A DNA stretch of 64,000 bases from Prescottella sp. R16 (GCF_030656875.1 NZ_CP130943.1:806001-870000), one strand, 5' to 3'; shown: positions 26,744 to 42,740, numbered from the stretch's first letter. The notes: generated by a model not told the origin, from the letters alone. A program made the numbers and translations.

Positions 26744-27411
26744 ATGGCAATACCGAAAATCTCGAGCTACACGATGCCCGGGCGCGACGAGATCCCCGGC
26801 AACATCGTCGACTGGGAACTCGACCCGGACCGTGCCGCACTGCTCGTCCACGACATGCAGAACTACTTCGTCGACGCGTACAGCGATGCGCCCGAACTGA
26901 TCTCGACCGTCGTCGGCAACATCGCCGAGATAAGGGAGCAGGCCACCGCGCGGGGCATCCCCGTCGTCTACACGATGCAACCCGGCGACCAGCACCCGTC
27001 GCGGCGGGGCATCCTCGCCGACTTCTGGGGTCCGGGACTGCAGTGGGGACGCGACACCGAGATCGTCGAGCAGCTGTGTCCGCGACCCGGTGACATCGAG
27101 GTCACCAAGTGGCGCTACTCGGCGTTCCAGCGCACCGACCTGCGCGAGCTGCTCGCCCACCACGGCCGGGACCAGCTGATCGTCACCGGCGTCTACGCCC
27201 ACATGGGTTGCATGCTCAGTGCCGCAGAGGCATTCATGTCCGACGTCCAGCCGTTCCTGGTGCTCGACGCGACCGCCGACTTCTCCCGTGACGAGCACAT
27301 CCTGGCCGCGACGTACGCCGCCAAGCGGTGCGGCGCCGTCGTGACGACCGGCGACGTGATCGCGGCATCGGGGACGCTGAGCGGTGCGCTGACCGGCGCG
27401 GGGACCGGCCG

Positions 27412-27415
<4 letters not shown>
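26744..27415 (+). CDS. Isochorismatase (EntB/DhbB N-terminal domain only)
   Basis: Hydrolyses isochorismate to 2,3-dihydro-2,3-dihydroxybenzoate and pyruvate. The 223 residues cover only the isochorismatase domain: LLVHDMQNYF with the catalytic Asp near residue 38, KWRYSAFQRTDL near 118, and TGVYAHMGCMLSAAEAF near 148, the family hallmark. EntB and DhbB normally carry a C-terminal aryl carrier domain; here it is missing and a separate carrier is encoded at 42,800. The ATG at 26744 has a GGAGGGG ribosome-binding site. The stop overlaps the next start (GTGA), and an iron box precedes it. Confidence 0.92.
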
Positions 27416-29033
<1,618 letters not shown>

Positions 29034-29037
<4 letters not shown>

Positions 29038-32000
29038 CACTCACCGACGGACACCCCGCCACCACGACCATCGCGCTGCTGCCGCTCACCGGTGCGCAAC
29101 TGGGCATCTGGAACGCGCAGCGCCTCGAACCGGAGTCGCCGTACTACCTCGTCGGTGAGGTCCTCGAGATCGCCGGCGCACCGGTCGATCTCACGGTACT
29201 CGCCGCGGAGATCTCGGCCACCGTCGCCGAAGCGGAGACGATGCGTACCCGGTTCACCGACACCGAGGACGGCCCCCGACAGTGGGTGACGCCGGCCGAG
29301 ACCCTGTCGGTTCCCGTCGTCGACCTGCGCCGCGAGGACGACCCGCGGGCAGCCGCGGACCGCACGGTGACCCGGATCCGTTCCGACGCCGCGGCCGCGG
29401 CCCGTGACATGACCGAGCGGCAACTGTTCTCGTACACCCTGATCCGGTTGTCCGACACCGAGGTGTGGTGCGTGCAGCTGTACCACCATCTGATCGTCGA
29501 CGGCTACTCGGCGGCGATGATCTCGCGTCGGCTCGCGGCCCGCTACACGTCCGCGATCACCGGAAAAACACTGCGCCCCAGCCCGTTCGGAACGATCGCC
29601 GAGCTGGTCGCCGAGGACGCCGCCTACCGGGACTCGGAGCAGTGGACCGCGGACCGCGACTACTGGACGGAGCGGCTGCGTCCGCTGCCCGAACTCCACG
29701 GCCGGGGCGCCGCCGACCTCGGTCCCGCGGTGCGCACACATTCGGCGCGTGCCGTCCTCGGCGCGGACGACACGGCCGCGTTGAAGCGGCTCGCCGACGA
29801 CACCGGATGCACGTGGGCAGACGTGCTGATCGGCGCGTACGCCGGTTTCGTCGCCCGCCTGCACGCCACCGCCGACGTCGTGCTCGCGCTGCCCGTCATG
29901 GTCCGCACCACCCGCACCGCGCTGACGACACCGTCGATGGCGGTCAACGTGCTGCCGCTGCGGATTCCCGTCGCACCGACCGACGACATCACGGCCCTGG
30001 CCGCGTCGGCCGCGACCGCGCTCGGGGAACTGCGCACCCACCAGCGTTACCGCGGCGAGGACCTGGTGCGGGATCTGGCCGCCCCCGGCGCGGGCGCCGT
30101 CCTGCACGGGGTGGGCATCAACCTCAAGGCGTTCGACGTCGAACTGGACTTCGCGGGTGCCGTCGGCACGCTGCGCAACGTCGCGGGCGGGCCGCCGGAG
30201 GAACTGGGCCTGACCGTGACCCCCCTCGCGGGTGGACGGATGATGCTCGGCTTCGAGGTCGACGCCGCCGGCGTGTCCGAACCGGAGGTGACCGCGCGCA
30301 TCGACGGCCTGGCCCGGCTGATCCGGGCACTGTCCGCACCGGACCGTCCCGCTTTGGGCCGGATCGCCCTGCGCGGCGGGGGACTCGACGACGCATGGCG
30401 TCCGGCCGCACTGCCGTCGGAGCCGCGACCGATCCCCGACCTGTTCGCCGCGATGACCACCGAACATTCCGGCCGGGTCGTCCTCGCCGACGCCGGAACG
30501 GAGTGGACGGCAGCCGATCTCGCCGCCCGGGTCAACCGGATCGCGCGGCTGCTCCGGGCGCGCGGTGTCGTCCCCGACGACGTCGTGGCTCTCGCGCTCC
30601 CGCGTTCGGCGGACCTCGTCGCATGCCTCTTCGCGGTGTGGGAGGCCGGCGCCGCGTACGTCGTGCTGGACCCCGCGTACCCCACCGAACGGCTCACCGG
30701 TCTCGTCGACCTGGCGCGACCGGCACTGCTGCTGTGCCACACCGGATCACCCGTCACCGACACCGCGTGCCCGGTCGTCGACCTCGCGGCACCGGACGTT
30801 GCCGACGAGATCGACGCACTGCCCGCCGACCGGCTGCAGGCCACCGAGCTGGTCCGCCCTCGGCATCCCGAGGACGCCGCCTACGTGCTGTTCACCTCGG
30901 GCTCGACGGGCACCCCGAAGGGTGTCGTCGTCCGGGCCGGGGGACTCGCGCATCTCGTGCACCGCCACCGCGGCACGCTGTACGCCGACGCCCGTGCCCG
31001 GGTCGGCGGCCGGCAGTTGCGCGTCGCGCACACCACGTCGTTCGCGTTCGACGCGTCGCTCGACCCACTGTTGTGGATCGTCGACGGCCACCGGATCCAT
31101 CTGTACGACAGTGACGTCCAGCGGGACGCGGACCTGCAGATCCGGGTGTTCACCGAGGACGCGATCGACGTCGTCGACACGACTCCGTCGATGGCGGCGT
31201 TCCTCGCCGACGCCGGTCTCGTCGCCGACATCGACGACCGCCGGGGCCGGCACCGCGTCGGGACGATCGTCGTCGGCGGTGAAGCGCTCCCGCCGGCACT
31301 GGCGCAGCGGCTCGGCCGCGGGACGGCCGCCGTCTACAACATGTACGGCCCCACCGAGGCGACCGTCGACGCCCTCGCCGACCGGGTCACCGGTGGCGAC
31401 GTGCACATCGGCCGGCCGCTCGCGGGCACGGCCGCCTACCTGCTCGACACGGCGCTGCAGCCCGTCCTGGACGGGCAGACCGGCGAGCTCTACCTGGCCG
31501 GCCCGCAGCTCGCCCGCGGCTACCTCGACCGGCCCGGCGCCACCGCCGACCGGTTCGTCGCCGATCCGTTCGATCCGGCCGGTGGGCGCATGTACCGCAC
31601 CGGCGACCTCGCCCGGTGGCACGCCGACACCGGCTACGAGTACCGGGGCCGCACCGACGACCAGGTGAAGATCCGCGGCCACCGTGTCGAACTCCGCGAG
31701 GTGGAAACCGCTCTGGCACAGGTGTCCTCGGTGGCTGCAGCAGTGGCGACGGTCTCGGGCAGCGGCGCGTTCGCCAAGCTCGTCGGCTACGTCGTCCTCG
31801 ACTCCGCTGCCGACTCCGCTGTCTCCGGGGACGATGTCCGTCGCGCACTGACGGCCACGGTGCCCGACCATCTCGTCCCGTCCACCGTGGTGGTGCTGGC
31901 CGAGCTTCCGGTGACCGTCAACGGCAAGGTCGATCGCAGCCGGCTGCCCGACCCGGCGAGCCTCACGGTGTCCGGCGGTCACGACACCGCAGACACCCGC

Positions 32001-35000
32001 AGCACTCGCAGCCCCGGCACCCCGGCCGAGTACGCGCTGTGCGCGGTGGTCGCGGAGGTGCTCGGGCTGGACACGGCGTCCGGCGGCGTGGACCCGGACG
32101 CCGACCTGTTCGGTCTCGGCGGCGACAGCATCGCCGCGATCGGCATCAGCAGCCGCCTGCGCCGCCACGGCCTGATCCTCACCCCGAAGGAGTTGCTGTC
32201 CGGGCGGGACCTGGCGACGCTCGCGCAGGCGGGCCGCGAGGTGACGCACGAGCCGGGCACGGACCGGGACGACACCCCGATCGGCAGCACCCCGGCGACA
32301 CCGGTCATGCGCACCGTCCTCACGGTCGACGCCGTCGACACGGTGGCGTCGTACGCGCAGTGGACCGCCGTCGAACTCGACGGCCCCGTCGACCGGGACG
32401 CTCTCGCCGCGGCGGTGCGGGTGCTTCTGGACCGCCATCCGGCGCTGCGGATGATCGTCGACGATACGGAAGATGCAGTCACCGTGGAGATCCCGGAGAC
32501 GGTGCCCGCGGTCGTGATCACCGAGCACGGCGGTCCGGTCACCGCGGCCGAGTTCGAGCGGGACGTCGAAGACCGGGCACGGGTATGCGCCGACGAATTG
32601 TCGCCCCGCACCGGTGATCTGGTGCGGCTGGACGTCACCGGACCGGTCGACGGAACGTCCCGGCTGCTGATCGTCGTGCATCATTTCGCGGTCGACGCCG
32701 TGTCCTGGAGCATCCTGCTGACCGATCTGTTCGACGCGTACCACGGGCGTGCCCTCGCCGCACCGGGCGGAGAATCGTGGCGGCACCGGGCGCTCGGGTT
32801 CGCCGCCCGCGGCGCCTCCCACCACTATCTCGACGAGGTTGCCGCGTGGTGCGCCGTCCTCGCGGCCGGAACCGGGGTGCTGACTGCGGCCGGCCCGCGC
32901 GCGGGCGTCGACACCCACGCGACGGCGGCCGTCACCCGCACCGCGGTGCCCGCCGTGGTGACCGCGGCCGTCGTCGACGACCTGTGCGCGGCGTACCGGG
33001 CCCGCCCCGACGAGGTCCTCCTGACCGCACTCACCGTCGCGGTACGCGCACTGCGCGGCCCGTCCGGCGACTTCCCGGTGCTGCTCGAGGGCCACGGCCG
33101 CGACGAGAACCGGGCCGCGACCGTCGGCTGGTTCACCACCGAATACCCCGTGTCCGTGCCGGGGATGCTGCTCGACGCCGACGACCGTCTCGCCGATGCA
33201 CTGGGCGGCGGACCCGTCGTCGCGGACCTCCTGCACGAGGTCAAGGCCCGGCGTCGCCTCGGCCGCGACGACGGTATCGGCTACGGGATCCTGCGCCATC
33301 TCGACGACGCGGGACGCGCGCTCGCCGACCTACCCACCCCACAGATCGTGCTCAACTACCTCGGCAAGCCCGCCGGCCTGTCCGGCACCGGGTGGCGGAC
33401 CGTCGCCGGTGACGCGTTCGGCGTCGTCGAACCGGCCGGCCGGACCCTGACCGAGGTCCTGGCGATCAACGCCTTCGTCCACGACGGCCCCGACGGGCCG
33501 GCCCTGTCGATCGAATGGACCGCCGCGGACGCCCTGCTCGGCGCCGACACCGTCACCGACCTGCAGCGGCACTTCCACGACGCCCTGGACGGGCTCGCCG
33601 CACACGCCGCGCTGCACCCCGGTGGGCTGAGCGCCTCGGACTGCCCGGACGTGACCGTCACACAGGATCAGATCGCGTTCCTCGAGTCCGTCACCGGGCC
33701 TCTCGCCGAGATACTGCCGCTGTCCCCGCTGCAGGAGGGCCTGCTCGCGCACGCCGCCCGCTTCACCGACCACGACCCGTACACGCTGACGGCCGTCGTC
33801 GACCTGGCCGGGGCGCTCGACACCGACCGGCTGCAGGCCGCGTTCTCGGCCGTCGTGGCCCGCCACCGCAACCTCGCCGCCGGATTCCATTTCGCCGGTG
33901 TCGACACCCCCGTCGCGACGATTCCGCGGACCGTCGACATCCCGTGGCGGGTCACCGATCTGAGCGGACTGCCGGACGGCGCGGCCGCCGTTGCCGCGGA
34001 GCGTGCCGAGCGTGCGGCCGCCGCCACCGTGTTCGACGTGCGCCGTGGACCGCTCCTCGCCGCCCACGTGCTCCGGCTCCCCGGCGCCCGCACCCGGCTG
34101 ATCCTGAACGCCCATCATCTCGTCACCGACGGCTGGTCCACCCCGATCGTGTTGCGCGAGCTGGTGTATCACTACAACCACGGTCCTGCCGGGCTGCCCA
34201 CCGCCGCCGACTATGCGGACTTCCTGCGCTGGCTCGCCCGCCGGGACCGCGACGAACTGCGGGCGGCGTGGCGCCGGCGGCTCGCCGGACTCGAGGACGG
34301 CACCCTCGTCGCGCGCGGCGACGGCGGCACGGCCGCAACCGTGGCGGCCGAGGTACCGCTCGACGAGACCCTCGGTGCGCGGCTGGCCGAGATCGCCCGC
34401 GCGAACGGCCTGACCGCCAACACTGTCGTGCAGGGCGCGTGGAGCGCCGTGCTGTGCGCACTCGTCGGCCGCGACGACGTCGTCTTCGGCACCACCGTGT
34501 CCGGGCGGCCCGCCGACCTCGACGGGGTCGAGGCGATGGTCGGCCTGTTCAGCAACACCGTGCCGGTGCGCATGCGCCTGGACGACCGGCCGCTGCGGGA
34601 CGTGCTGCGGACCGCGCAGAACGACCAGTACGACCTCGGTGACGCCGCACACCTTCCGCTGCCGGAGATCGAGGCGTGCAGCGACATCCGCGGTGGGACC
34701 GGACTGTTCGACACCCTCGTGGTCTTCGAGAACTATCCCGCCGCGTTCGGCCCTGATCCCGGTACCGCCGATGCCACGCACATCACCGGTATCGGCAACG
34801 TCGGCGTCACCCAGTACCCGCTGTCGCTGCTCGCGCCGCCCGGCGACCGGTTCCGGCTGGTCGTGGACCACGATCCGGCGGTCGTCACCGCGGACACCGC
34901 GGCCGCGGTGGCGGCGGCACTGCCCACCGTCCTCGCCGACATGCTCGACGGACTCGACCGTCCGGCAACCGAATTCGTGCCGACCGCTGTCGCTGTGCTG

Positions 35001-38000
35001 CCGCCTCGAACGGTCACGGTGATCGCGCCCGGCTCCGTCGCGTCCGATCCTGCTCCGTCCGATCCCGATACGACCGCACCGGTCGACGTCGTCGACACCG
35101 TCACCGCGCAGCTGGCGCGGGTCCTCGACACCGCGCTCACCCCCGACGACGACTTCTTCGACCGTGGCGGGCATTCGCTGGCCGCGATGCGCGCCGTCAG
35201 CGGGCTGGGGCGCGCCGGACTGGTCGTCACGGTCGCCGACATCTTCGACGCCCGGACCCCGCGGGCGCTGGCGGCCCGCGCACGGAGCGCCGGGCCCGCC
35301 GCGACGTCACCCGCCGGACCGCCCGCGGTTTCGGCCGTGCCGATGCTGTCGTCGGCGCAGGAACGACTGTGGGTCGTGCAGCGACTCGATCCGCGGTCGC
35401 GGGCCCACGACGTCCCGATCGTGCTGGACCTGTCCGGGCCGGTCGACACCGACGCCCTGCGGGCGGCGTGGCGCGACGTGCTGGGGCACTTCCCGATCCT
35501 GCGCACCTGCTACCCGGCCGGCGCCGACGGCGCGCCGACCGTGCGGGTGCTGCCCGTCGACGCGGCACCCGTCCTGGCCTGCCGCGTCACCGACCTCGAT
35601 CTCGCCACTGCCGTCCGAGGCGAAACCGGCGATCCCGCCGGGGCGTTCGACATCGAACGCGACGTGCCCGCACGGGCCGTCCACCTCACCACCGCGGACC
35701 GGCCGGCCCTCGTGATCGTGATCCACCACATCGCGATCGACGGCACCTCCGTGGCGATCCTCCTCGACGCGCTGTCCCTGGCCTACCGGGAGCGGGCGGC
35801 CGGACGAGTGCCCCGGCTACCGGACCCGGGCCCCGGCTTCGTCGAGTTCGCGGCCGCCGACCGGGCCCGGACCGCGTCGGACACGGCCCGGACGTCGCTG
35901 CAGTACTGGGCCGGACGGCTGGCCGGTCTGCCGACGGAGCTCGAACTGCCGACCGACCGCACCCGACCACGGCAGCCCTCGCACCGTTCGGTGTCGGCCG
36001 TCCACCGGCTCGACCCGCTCGCTGCCGAGGGTCTGCGACGTGCGGCAGCCCGCCACGGTGTCTCCCCGCTCATGCTGTTCGAGGCGGCCGTCGCGCTGAC
36101 CTGGCACCGCTTCGGCGCGGGCACCGACATCCCCCTCGGCACGACCGTGTCCGACCGGGAACTGTTGGACGACGGACGCTTCCGAGGCACCGTCGGCTAC
36201 CTGGTCAACACCGTCGTGCACCGTATCGACGTCACCGGGAACCCCACCCCGGCCCAGCTGCTCGACCGGGTCCGGGCCGTCGGCCTGGCCGCACTCGAGC
36301 ACCAGCACGTGCCGTTCGACCGCGTCGTCGACGCCCTCGCCCCACCGCGGGCGGCGGGCCGGCACCCGCTGTTCCAGACGATGGTCGGCCACGAGGAACT
36401 CGGACCGCCGACCGTGTTCGGGGACACGGTCGCCACGCCGGTCGAGCCCGTCGACCCGCCCGCCCGGACGGACGTGGCGGTCTGGCTCCGGGAACACACC
36501 GCGCACACCGAGATCCGGGTGGGTGCGGCGGCCGACCTGTTCGACGCCGACACGGCCCGGCACCTGCTCGACGAACTGGTCGCGGTGCTCACCCACCTCG
36601 TCGAACGCCCGGACACGCCGATCGCACTGCTCGGTACCACCGGTCCGGACGACACCGTGTCCCGAGCCCGCGCCCCCCGGTCGGTGGTGGAGAAGTTCCT
36701 GGACCAGGTTCGGGAGCGGCCCGACGCGGTGGCCGTCGTCGCCGGCGGGCACGAGACGACGTATCGCGATGCCGGAGCCCGCGTGGATGCGCTGGCCCGC
36801 GACCTGGTCGCGTGCGGTGTGCGGCCCGGCTCGGCCGTCGGGGTCGCGGTCGGCCGCGACCGGGACCTGCCGCTCGCGCTGCTCGCGGTCCTGCGTTGCG
36901 GCGCCGCCTATCTGCCGCTGGACGTCGACTATCCCCGTGAACGGCTGCAGTACATGATCGACGACGCGCGCCCGGTGTGCGTCCTGGTCACCGCCGTCAC
37001 GGCCGACGCCGTCGCGTGGACCGGGCTGCCGTCGGTGCGCGCCGACACCGCCGGCACCTCGGTCGCCGGCGCGGACGCTCCGCTGCCCCCGGTTCCGGGA
37101 TCAGGGAACGAACTGGCCTACGTCATCCACACCTCGGGGACCACCGGAAAACCCAAGGGCGTCATGGTCACCACCGCGAACCTCGCGGCGTTCGCCGACG
37201 CCACGGCCACCCTGGGCTGGCTGCACAGCACCGACCGGATCGTCGCCGTCACCACCGTCTCGTTCGATATCGCGGTCCTGGAACTGTTGTGCCCGTTGGC
37301 GATCGGGGCATCCGTCGTGGTGGCCCCGCGGACGTCGGTGGTCGACCCCGCGGCGCTGTCGGCCCTGATCTCCGACACCGGAGTCACCACGGTGCAGGCG
37401 ACGCCGTCGCTGTGGCGGCTGCTGCTGACGGCGCCGCCGAGCCGGCCCGTCCGCGCCCTCGTCGGCGGGGAGGCCGTGCCCGCGGAACTCGCCGACCGGC
37501 TGACCGCCGTCAGTGCCGACGTCTGGAACGTGTACGGCCCCACCGAGGTCACCGTGTGGGCCACCGCCGACCGGTTGACCCGCGGAGCGCCGGTCACGAT
37601 CGGCGCACCGTGGACCGACGTCCACGCCCACGTCCTCGACGACCTCTTGCGGGAGGTGCCCGAGGGCGCGCACGGGGAGTTGTACCTCGGTGGCACCCAG
37701 GTCGCCCGCGGCTACCTGAACCGGCCCGACCTGACCGCGGCCCGGTTCGTCGCCGACCCGCAGCGGCCGGGGGAGCGCCTGTACCGGACCGGGGACGTGG
37801 TCCGTCGCCGCCACGGCCGCATCCACTATCTGCGGCGCGCCGACGACCAGGTGAAGGTGCGCGGGTTCCGCATCGAACTCGGCGAGGTCGAGACGGCGCT
37901 GCGGGCCCTGCCCGGCGTCACCGATGCCGCCGCCACGGTGGCGGACATCGCCGACGGCACCGCCCGACTGTTCGGCTACGTCGTCACCGGTGGGGCACCC

Positions 38001-41000
38001 GCCGACCCGGTGGGCATGCGGCAGGCGCTCGCGGCGGTGCTGCCGGACCAGTTCGTTCCGCAGTCGATCACCGTGGTGGACGCGCTACCGCGCACCCTCA
38101 ACGGCAAACTCGACCGCGCGGCGCTCCCGGCGCCGGCGGCACCGCAGCCGTCCGGACCGGAGACAGGTGACGACCGTTCCGTCACAGCCGATCTCGTCGC
38201 CGCAGCGTCGGAGGTCCTGCAGGCCGTGATCGACCCGAAGCTGAGCTTCTTCGCGCTCGGCGGGGACAGCATCGCCGTCGTGCGCCTCGTCGCCGCCGCC
38301 ACCACGCGCGGCGTTGGTATCGCCGTCGCGGACGTGTTCGAAGCCGAGACCCTGGACGAACTCGCGGCCCGGGCCGTCCGTCTCGCGCCGGCTCCCGACG
38401 AGACCGGCGAACACGCCGACCTGGTGGACGTCGACGAGATCGCCCGCACCGTGCTCGACACCAGGTACCCGGGATGGCGGCAGGTGCTGCCGCTGACACC
38501 GTTGCAGCGGGGCATGTACTTCCAGTCCGTGAGCGGTGGAAGCGGATCCGGCGACAACTACCACGTGCAGCACCGCTTCACGTTCGCTGGACCCGTCGAC
38601 GTGCGGGCCCTGACCGCGGCCCTCGACACGCTCGTGCGCCGCTACCCGAATCTCGGTGCCGCCTTCACTCATTCGGTGCACGCCGACCCCGTTGCGATCG
38701 TCGCGCCGGTTTCGCTCACGGTCGAGGAACGGACGGTCACGGACCTGGACACCGTCGCGGCCGACGAGTTCGCGCGGCCCTTCGTGCTGGACCGGGCACC
38801 GTTGATCCGGGTGGTCCTGGCAACCGGCCCCGACGCGTCGCGACAGCTCGTCGTGACACAGCACCATCTCCTCACCGACGCGTGGTCGCAGGGCGTGCTG
38901 TTCACCGAACTGTTCGTGCTGTACGGGGTGGCGCGGATGCTCACCGGCCTGTACCCGGCGGACGATGCCGGGGAGGAGGCGGTGACGTCCACCCTGGACC
39001 GGGTCCTCGAACCACCCGCCGACTTCACCGACCACCTGCGGCGGTCGGTCGGCCGGGACACCACGGCCGCGACGAAGGCGTGGGCGCGGTACCTCGCGGA
39101 CCTCGACGAGCCGACCCTGCTGGCACCGGCCGCCACTCCCGGCACCACGGTGCTGCCGCACGTGACGACGCGTCGGCTCGACGACCCGGTGCGCGACGCA
39201 CTCGTCGCGGTCGCCGCCGAACACGGCGTCACCGTGGCCACCCTCGTGTCCCTCGCGTGGGGGCTGACGTTGCGCCGCTTCACCGGTCGCGACGACGTCG
39301 TGTTCGGCACCACCGTGTCCGGCCGCGACCCGGCGGTGCCCGCGGCCGACCGCATCGTCGGGCCGACCCTCGAAACCGTGCCCGTCCGGGTGCGGCTGCG
39401 TCCCGCCGCGTCCCTCCCGGACATGCTCCGCGACCTGTTCGCCGCGCAGGGTGGGCTGATCGCACCATCCCTCGGCTCGCGAGATCGACCGCGCCCGCCG
39501 GTGGATCGTTCGACACGCTCCTGTGTTCCGCAACATCGGGGGCGACGCGGCCCGGTTCGACGTGTTCGAGCGCGCGGGTGTCACCGCCGCCGAGGCCACC
39601 GACGCCACCCACTACGCCGTCACCGTCGACGTCGATCCCCGGACCCGGGACGGCGCGATGGCGGTGACGATCGAGAACCGGCCCGACCTCGTCGACGACG
39701 ACACCGCGCACACGTTGCTGGACGTCGTGACCGGCATGCTCACCCGCATCGCCGGACTGCACGGCGGGCAGCCGATCACGGTGGCCGACACCGGACGCCG
39801 ATACGACGAAATCGAGCCGACCGCACTGACCGCGGCCCCGACGGTGATCCCGCTGCCGGGCGCCCCCGAGGGCAGCATCGACACCCTGCTGTCCGAGCGG
39901 GCCGCCGCGTCTCCCGAGGCGCCCGCCCTGACCTGCGGCGCCGAGACGTTCACGGCCCGACAGTTCGACGACCGCGTCACCGCGCTGGCCCGGCACCTGG
40001 TGGCCACCGGCGTCGGGACCGGCGATCTCGTCGCACTGATGCTGCCGCGGACTGCCGACCACGTCGTCGCGATCTTCGCGGTGCTGCGGGCCGTGCGGCG
40101 TACCTGCCGCTCGACCTCGAGCATCCGGCCGCGCGGCTGCGGGAGATCGTCGCCGACAGCGGCGCCCGCACGGTCGTCACCGCCGGTGCCCGCACCGGCC
40201 GGGCCGCCGAGGTCGTCGCCGGAGCGTCCGGGAACACGGACCTCACCGTCGTAGACCTGAGGGAACCCGAAGTGGCAGAAGTTCTCTCCGGTCTACGGCC
40301 GGCGCCGGACGTGCCCGCGCACCGCATCGGCGGACCCCGGCATCCGGACCAGCCCGCGTACGTGATCTACACGTCCGGATCGACCGGCCGGCCCAAGGGC
40401 GTCCAGGTGGGGCATCGGGGACTGACCACGATGTACCACAACCATCGCGACGAGATCTTCCGCCCCACCGAGGAATCCGTGGCCGGACGTCGGCTGCGTG
40501 TCGCGCACACCGTGTCGTTCTCGTTCGACATGTCGTGGGAGGAGCTGTTCTGGCTGCTCGCCGGACACCACGTCCACGTCGTCGACGAGACCGCCCGCGT
40601 CGACCCGCACGCACTGGTGCGGCACTACCGGCAGGTCGGCATCGACGTCGTCAACGTGACCCCGTCCTACGCGCGGGAACTCGTCGCGGCCGGACTGCTC
40701 GACGACGAGCGCGCCCCGGTCCTGGTCATGCTCGGTGGCGAGGCCGTCCCGCAGGAGCTGTGGACGCAGCTGCGCGAACAGGACGGCGTCGACGGCTACG
40801 ACCTGTACGGGCCCACCGAGTTCACGATCAACGCCCTGGGATCCGCGGTCGCCGACAGCACCACACCGTGCCTCGGCCGGCCCGTCCGCAACGCGTGCGC
40901 CCGCGTCCTCGACACGGGGCTGCGTCCCGTCGCGGTCGGTGCGGTCGGCGAGCTCTACCTGTCCGGTGACGGTGTCGCCCACGGCTACCGGGACCGCTGT

Positions 41001-41680
41001 GGGCTGACGGCGTCGACGTTCGTGGCCGACCCGTTCGCGGCGGGGGAGCGGATGTACCGCACCGGCGACCTCGTCCGGTATCTCGCCGGCGGCCGACTCG
41101 AATACCTCGGCCGCGTCGACCGGCAGGTCAAGATCCGCGGTATCCGGATCGAACTCGGCGAGGTCGAGGCGGCCCTCGAAGCGCTGCCGGGTGTCACACG
41201 GGCCGCCGCGACCGTCCGAACCTCCGGCGATGCAACGAGACTGATCGGCTACGTGGTGTCCGACACCGACACCGCCCCAGCCGACGGCGACGAGTTGCGC
41301 AGCGTGCTGCGGAACCTGGTCCCGGCGCACCTCGTCCCGGCACGGATCGTGCTGGTCGAGCACATCCCGCTCACCGTCAACGGCAAACTCGACCGGGGTG
41401 CCCTGCCGGAGCCGCCGCGCGGAACGTCGCGGACACGCTGCGCACCCCCACCGAGCGGCGGATCGCCGCCGTCTACTGCGATGTGCTCGGCGTCGACGAG
41501 ATCGGCGCCGACGACGGCTTCGCGGACTGCGGCGGCGACTCGCTCGGGGCGATGCGGATCGTGTCCCGGATCCTCCGGGAGACGTCCGTCCGGATCGAGG
41601 TTCCGGAACTGCTCGAACGGCAGACCGTCGCGGCCGTGGCCGACCTCGTCGACGTCCGACGGGACGAACCGCGGACATGA
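29034..41680 (+). CDS. Siderophore NRPS, heterobactin-synthetase (HtbG)-like; 3' third carries frameshifts in this copy
   Basis: Predicted order: C1 (HHLIVDG near 150), A1 ([11 protein letters not shown] near 618), T1 (near 1024), E ([10 protein letters not shown] near 1214), C2 (HHLVTDG near 1693), T2 (GGHSL near 2044), C3 (HHIAIDG near 2230), A2 ([11 protein letters not shown] near 2698), T3 (near 3075), C4 (HHLLTDA near 3276), A3, T4; no thioesterase. Specificity residues: A2 D-I-L-Q-L-G-V-V-W (glycine-like), A3 D-M-E-N-M-G-L-I-N (N5-hydroxyornithine-like), A1 tentatively D-A-D-T-V-G-M-V-D (basic residue possible). Module 2 has no A domain. Compared with the second copy, this one lacks 11 bases in a scrambled patch at about 39,460-39,530, one G near 40,091 and one C near 41,420. 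Restoring the 13 bases gives 4,220 codons. The ATG overlaps dhbE by 4 bases. Confidence 0.88.
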
Positions 41681-41729
41681 GGCTCCGCCACCACCGAACA
41701 CCCCCGATGAACGATCGAAAGGAACCACA

Positions 41730-42740
41730 TTGTTCCACTCACGCTTCCGACGGCACGGGATACGCCTGTTCGCCGCGGCCGCCGCGGTGACCCTCGGTCT
41801 CACAGGCTGCAGCACCAGCGACGCCTCCGAGGGAGACTCCGCGACCTCGGCGGCCGACGCGACGCGCGTGGTCCAGACTGCGCAGGGCGACGTCACCGTA
41901 CCCGCCGAGCCGCAGCGCATCGCAGTGCTCACCGCCGGCCTGGCCGGGCTGCTGTACACCCTCGACGCGCCGATCGCGATCACCGACACCCGCCTGCTCG
42001 GCGTCACCAACCTCGACGGTGGTTTCCCGCCGCAGTGGGCGGAGAAGGCGAAGGCACAGGGCACCAAGGAGCTTCCGGCCGGCGAGGAATTGAACATCGA
42101 GGCCATCGCGCAGGCACAGCCCGACCTGATCATCGGCGGCGGACAGGGATTCACCGCGATCCTCGCCGAGAAGGCGTACGACCAGCTGTCGGCGATCGCG
42201 CCGACCGTCCTCGTCCCGTCCACCGTCAACACGTGGCAGGAACAGCTCGCCGAGGTCGCCGACATCGCCGGGGAGAGCGACAAGGTCGACGGCCTGATGC
42301 AGGCGTACGAGGACAAGGTCGCCGAGGTGAAGGATGCGATCACCGTGCCCGGCGCGCCCGTGTCCTATCTGCTGTCGCTGGGCACGAACGAGCCCGCGTT
42401 CATCCCGCAGACCGCCGCCCTGCCCACCCTGCTGGAGTCGGTCGGGTTCCGGCCCGACGACGTGCTCACCAAGGCGAACGATCCGGCACTGTACGGGTCC
42501 GGTGACTCGTTCATCATCAGCAGCGAACTGCTCGGACGGGTCGGCGACGCGCCCGTGATGTTCGTGGTGCCGGTCGCGGGCCGCAGCCTCGCCGAACTGA
42601 AGCAGGATCCGCTGTACACCGCCCTGCCCGCGTTCACGAGCGGCACGGTGTACGAACTCCCCGCCACCAGCTACCGCCCCGACTACGACGGCGTCATGGC
42701 GACCCTGGACCAGATCCGGGAGATGTTCGCCGGACGGTAG
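41730..42740 (+). CDS. Iron-siderophore ABC substrate-binding lipoprotein (copy 1, intact)
   Basis: A 336-residue FecB/FhuD-type binding protein, presumably for the ferric siderophore made here. The TTG at 41,730 is chosen for its GAAAGGAA ribosome-binding site 6-13 bases upstream and because it opens on a signal peptide ([19 protein letters not shown]) with lipobox LTGC near residue 27. The fold is shown by [20 protein letters not shown] near 62 and [13 protein letters not shown] near 130. No permease or ATPase for import is next to it, so those must lie elsewhere. It is 49 bases after the NRPS stop. The second copy of this gene has a 2-base insertion. Confidence 0.88.
   Translation: MFHSRFRRHGIRLFAAAAAVTLGLTGCSTSDASEGDSATSAADATRVVQTAQGDVTVPAEPQRIAVLTAGLAGLLYTLDAPIAITDTRLLGVTNLDGGFPPQWAEKAKAQGTKELPAGEELNIEAIAQAQPDLIIGGGQGFTAILAEKAYDQLSAIAPTVLVPSTVNTWQEQLAEVADIAGESDKVDGLMQAYEDKVAEVKDAITVPGAPVSYLLSLGTNEPAFIPQTAALPTLLESVGFRPDDVLTKANDPALYGSGDSFIISSELLGRVGDAPVMFVVPVAGRSLAELKQDPLYTALPAFTSGTVYELPATSYRPDYDGVMATLDQIREMFAGR

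Noticed and set aside
30747..33299. An 850-codon minus-strand ORF inside the NRPS gene
   Set aside because: Antisense shadow of well-defined A, T and E domains; no independent start or domain evidence.
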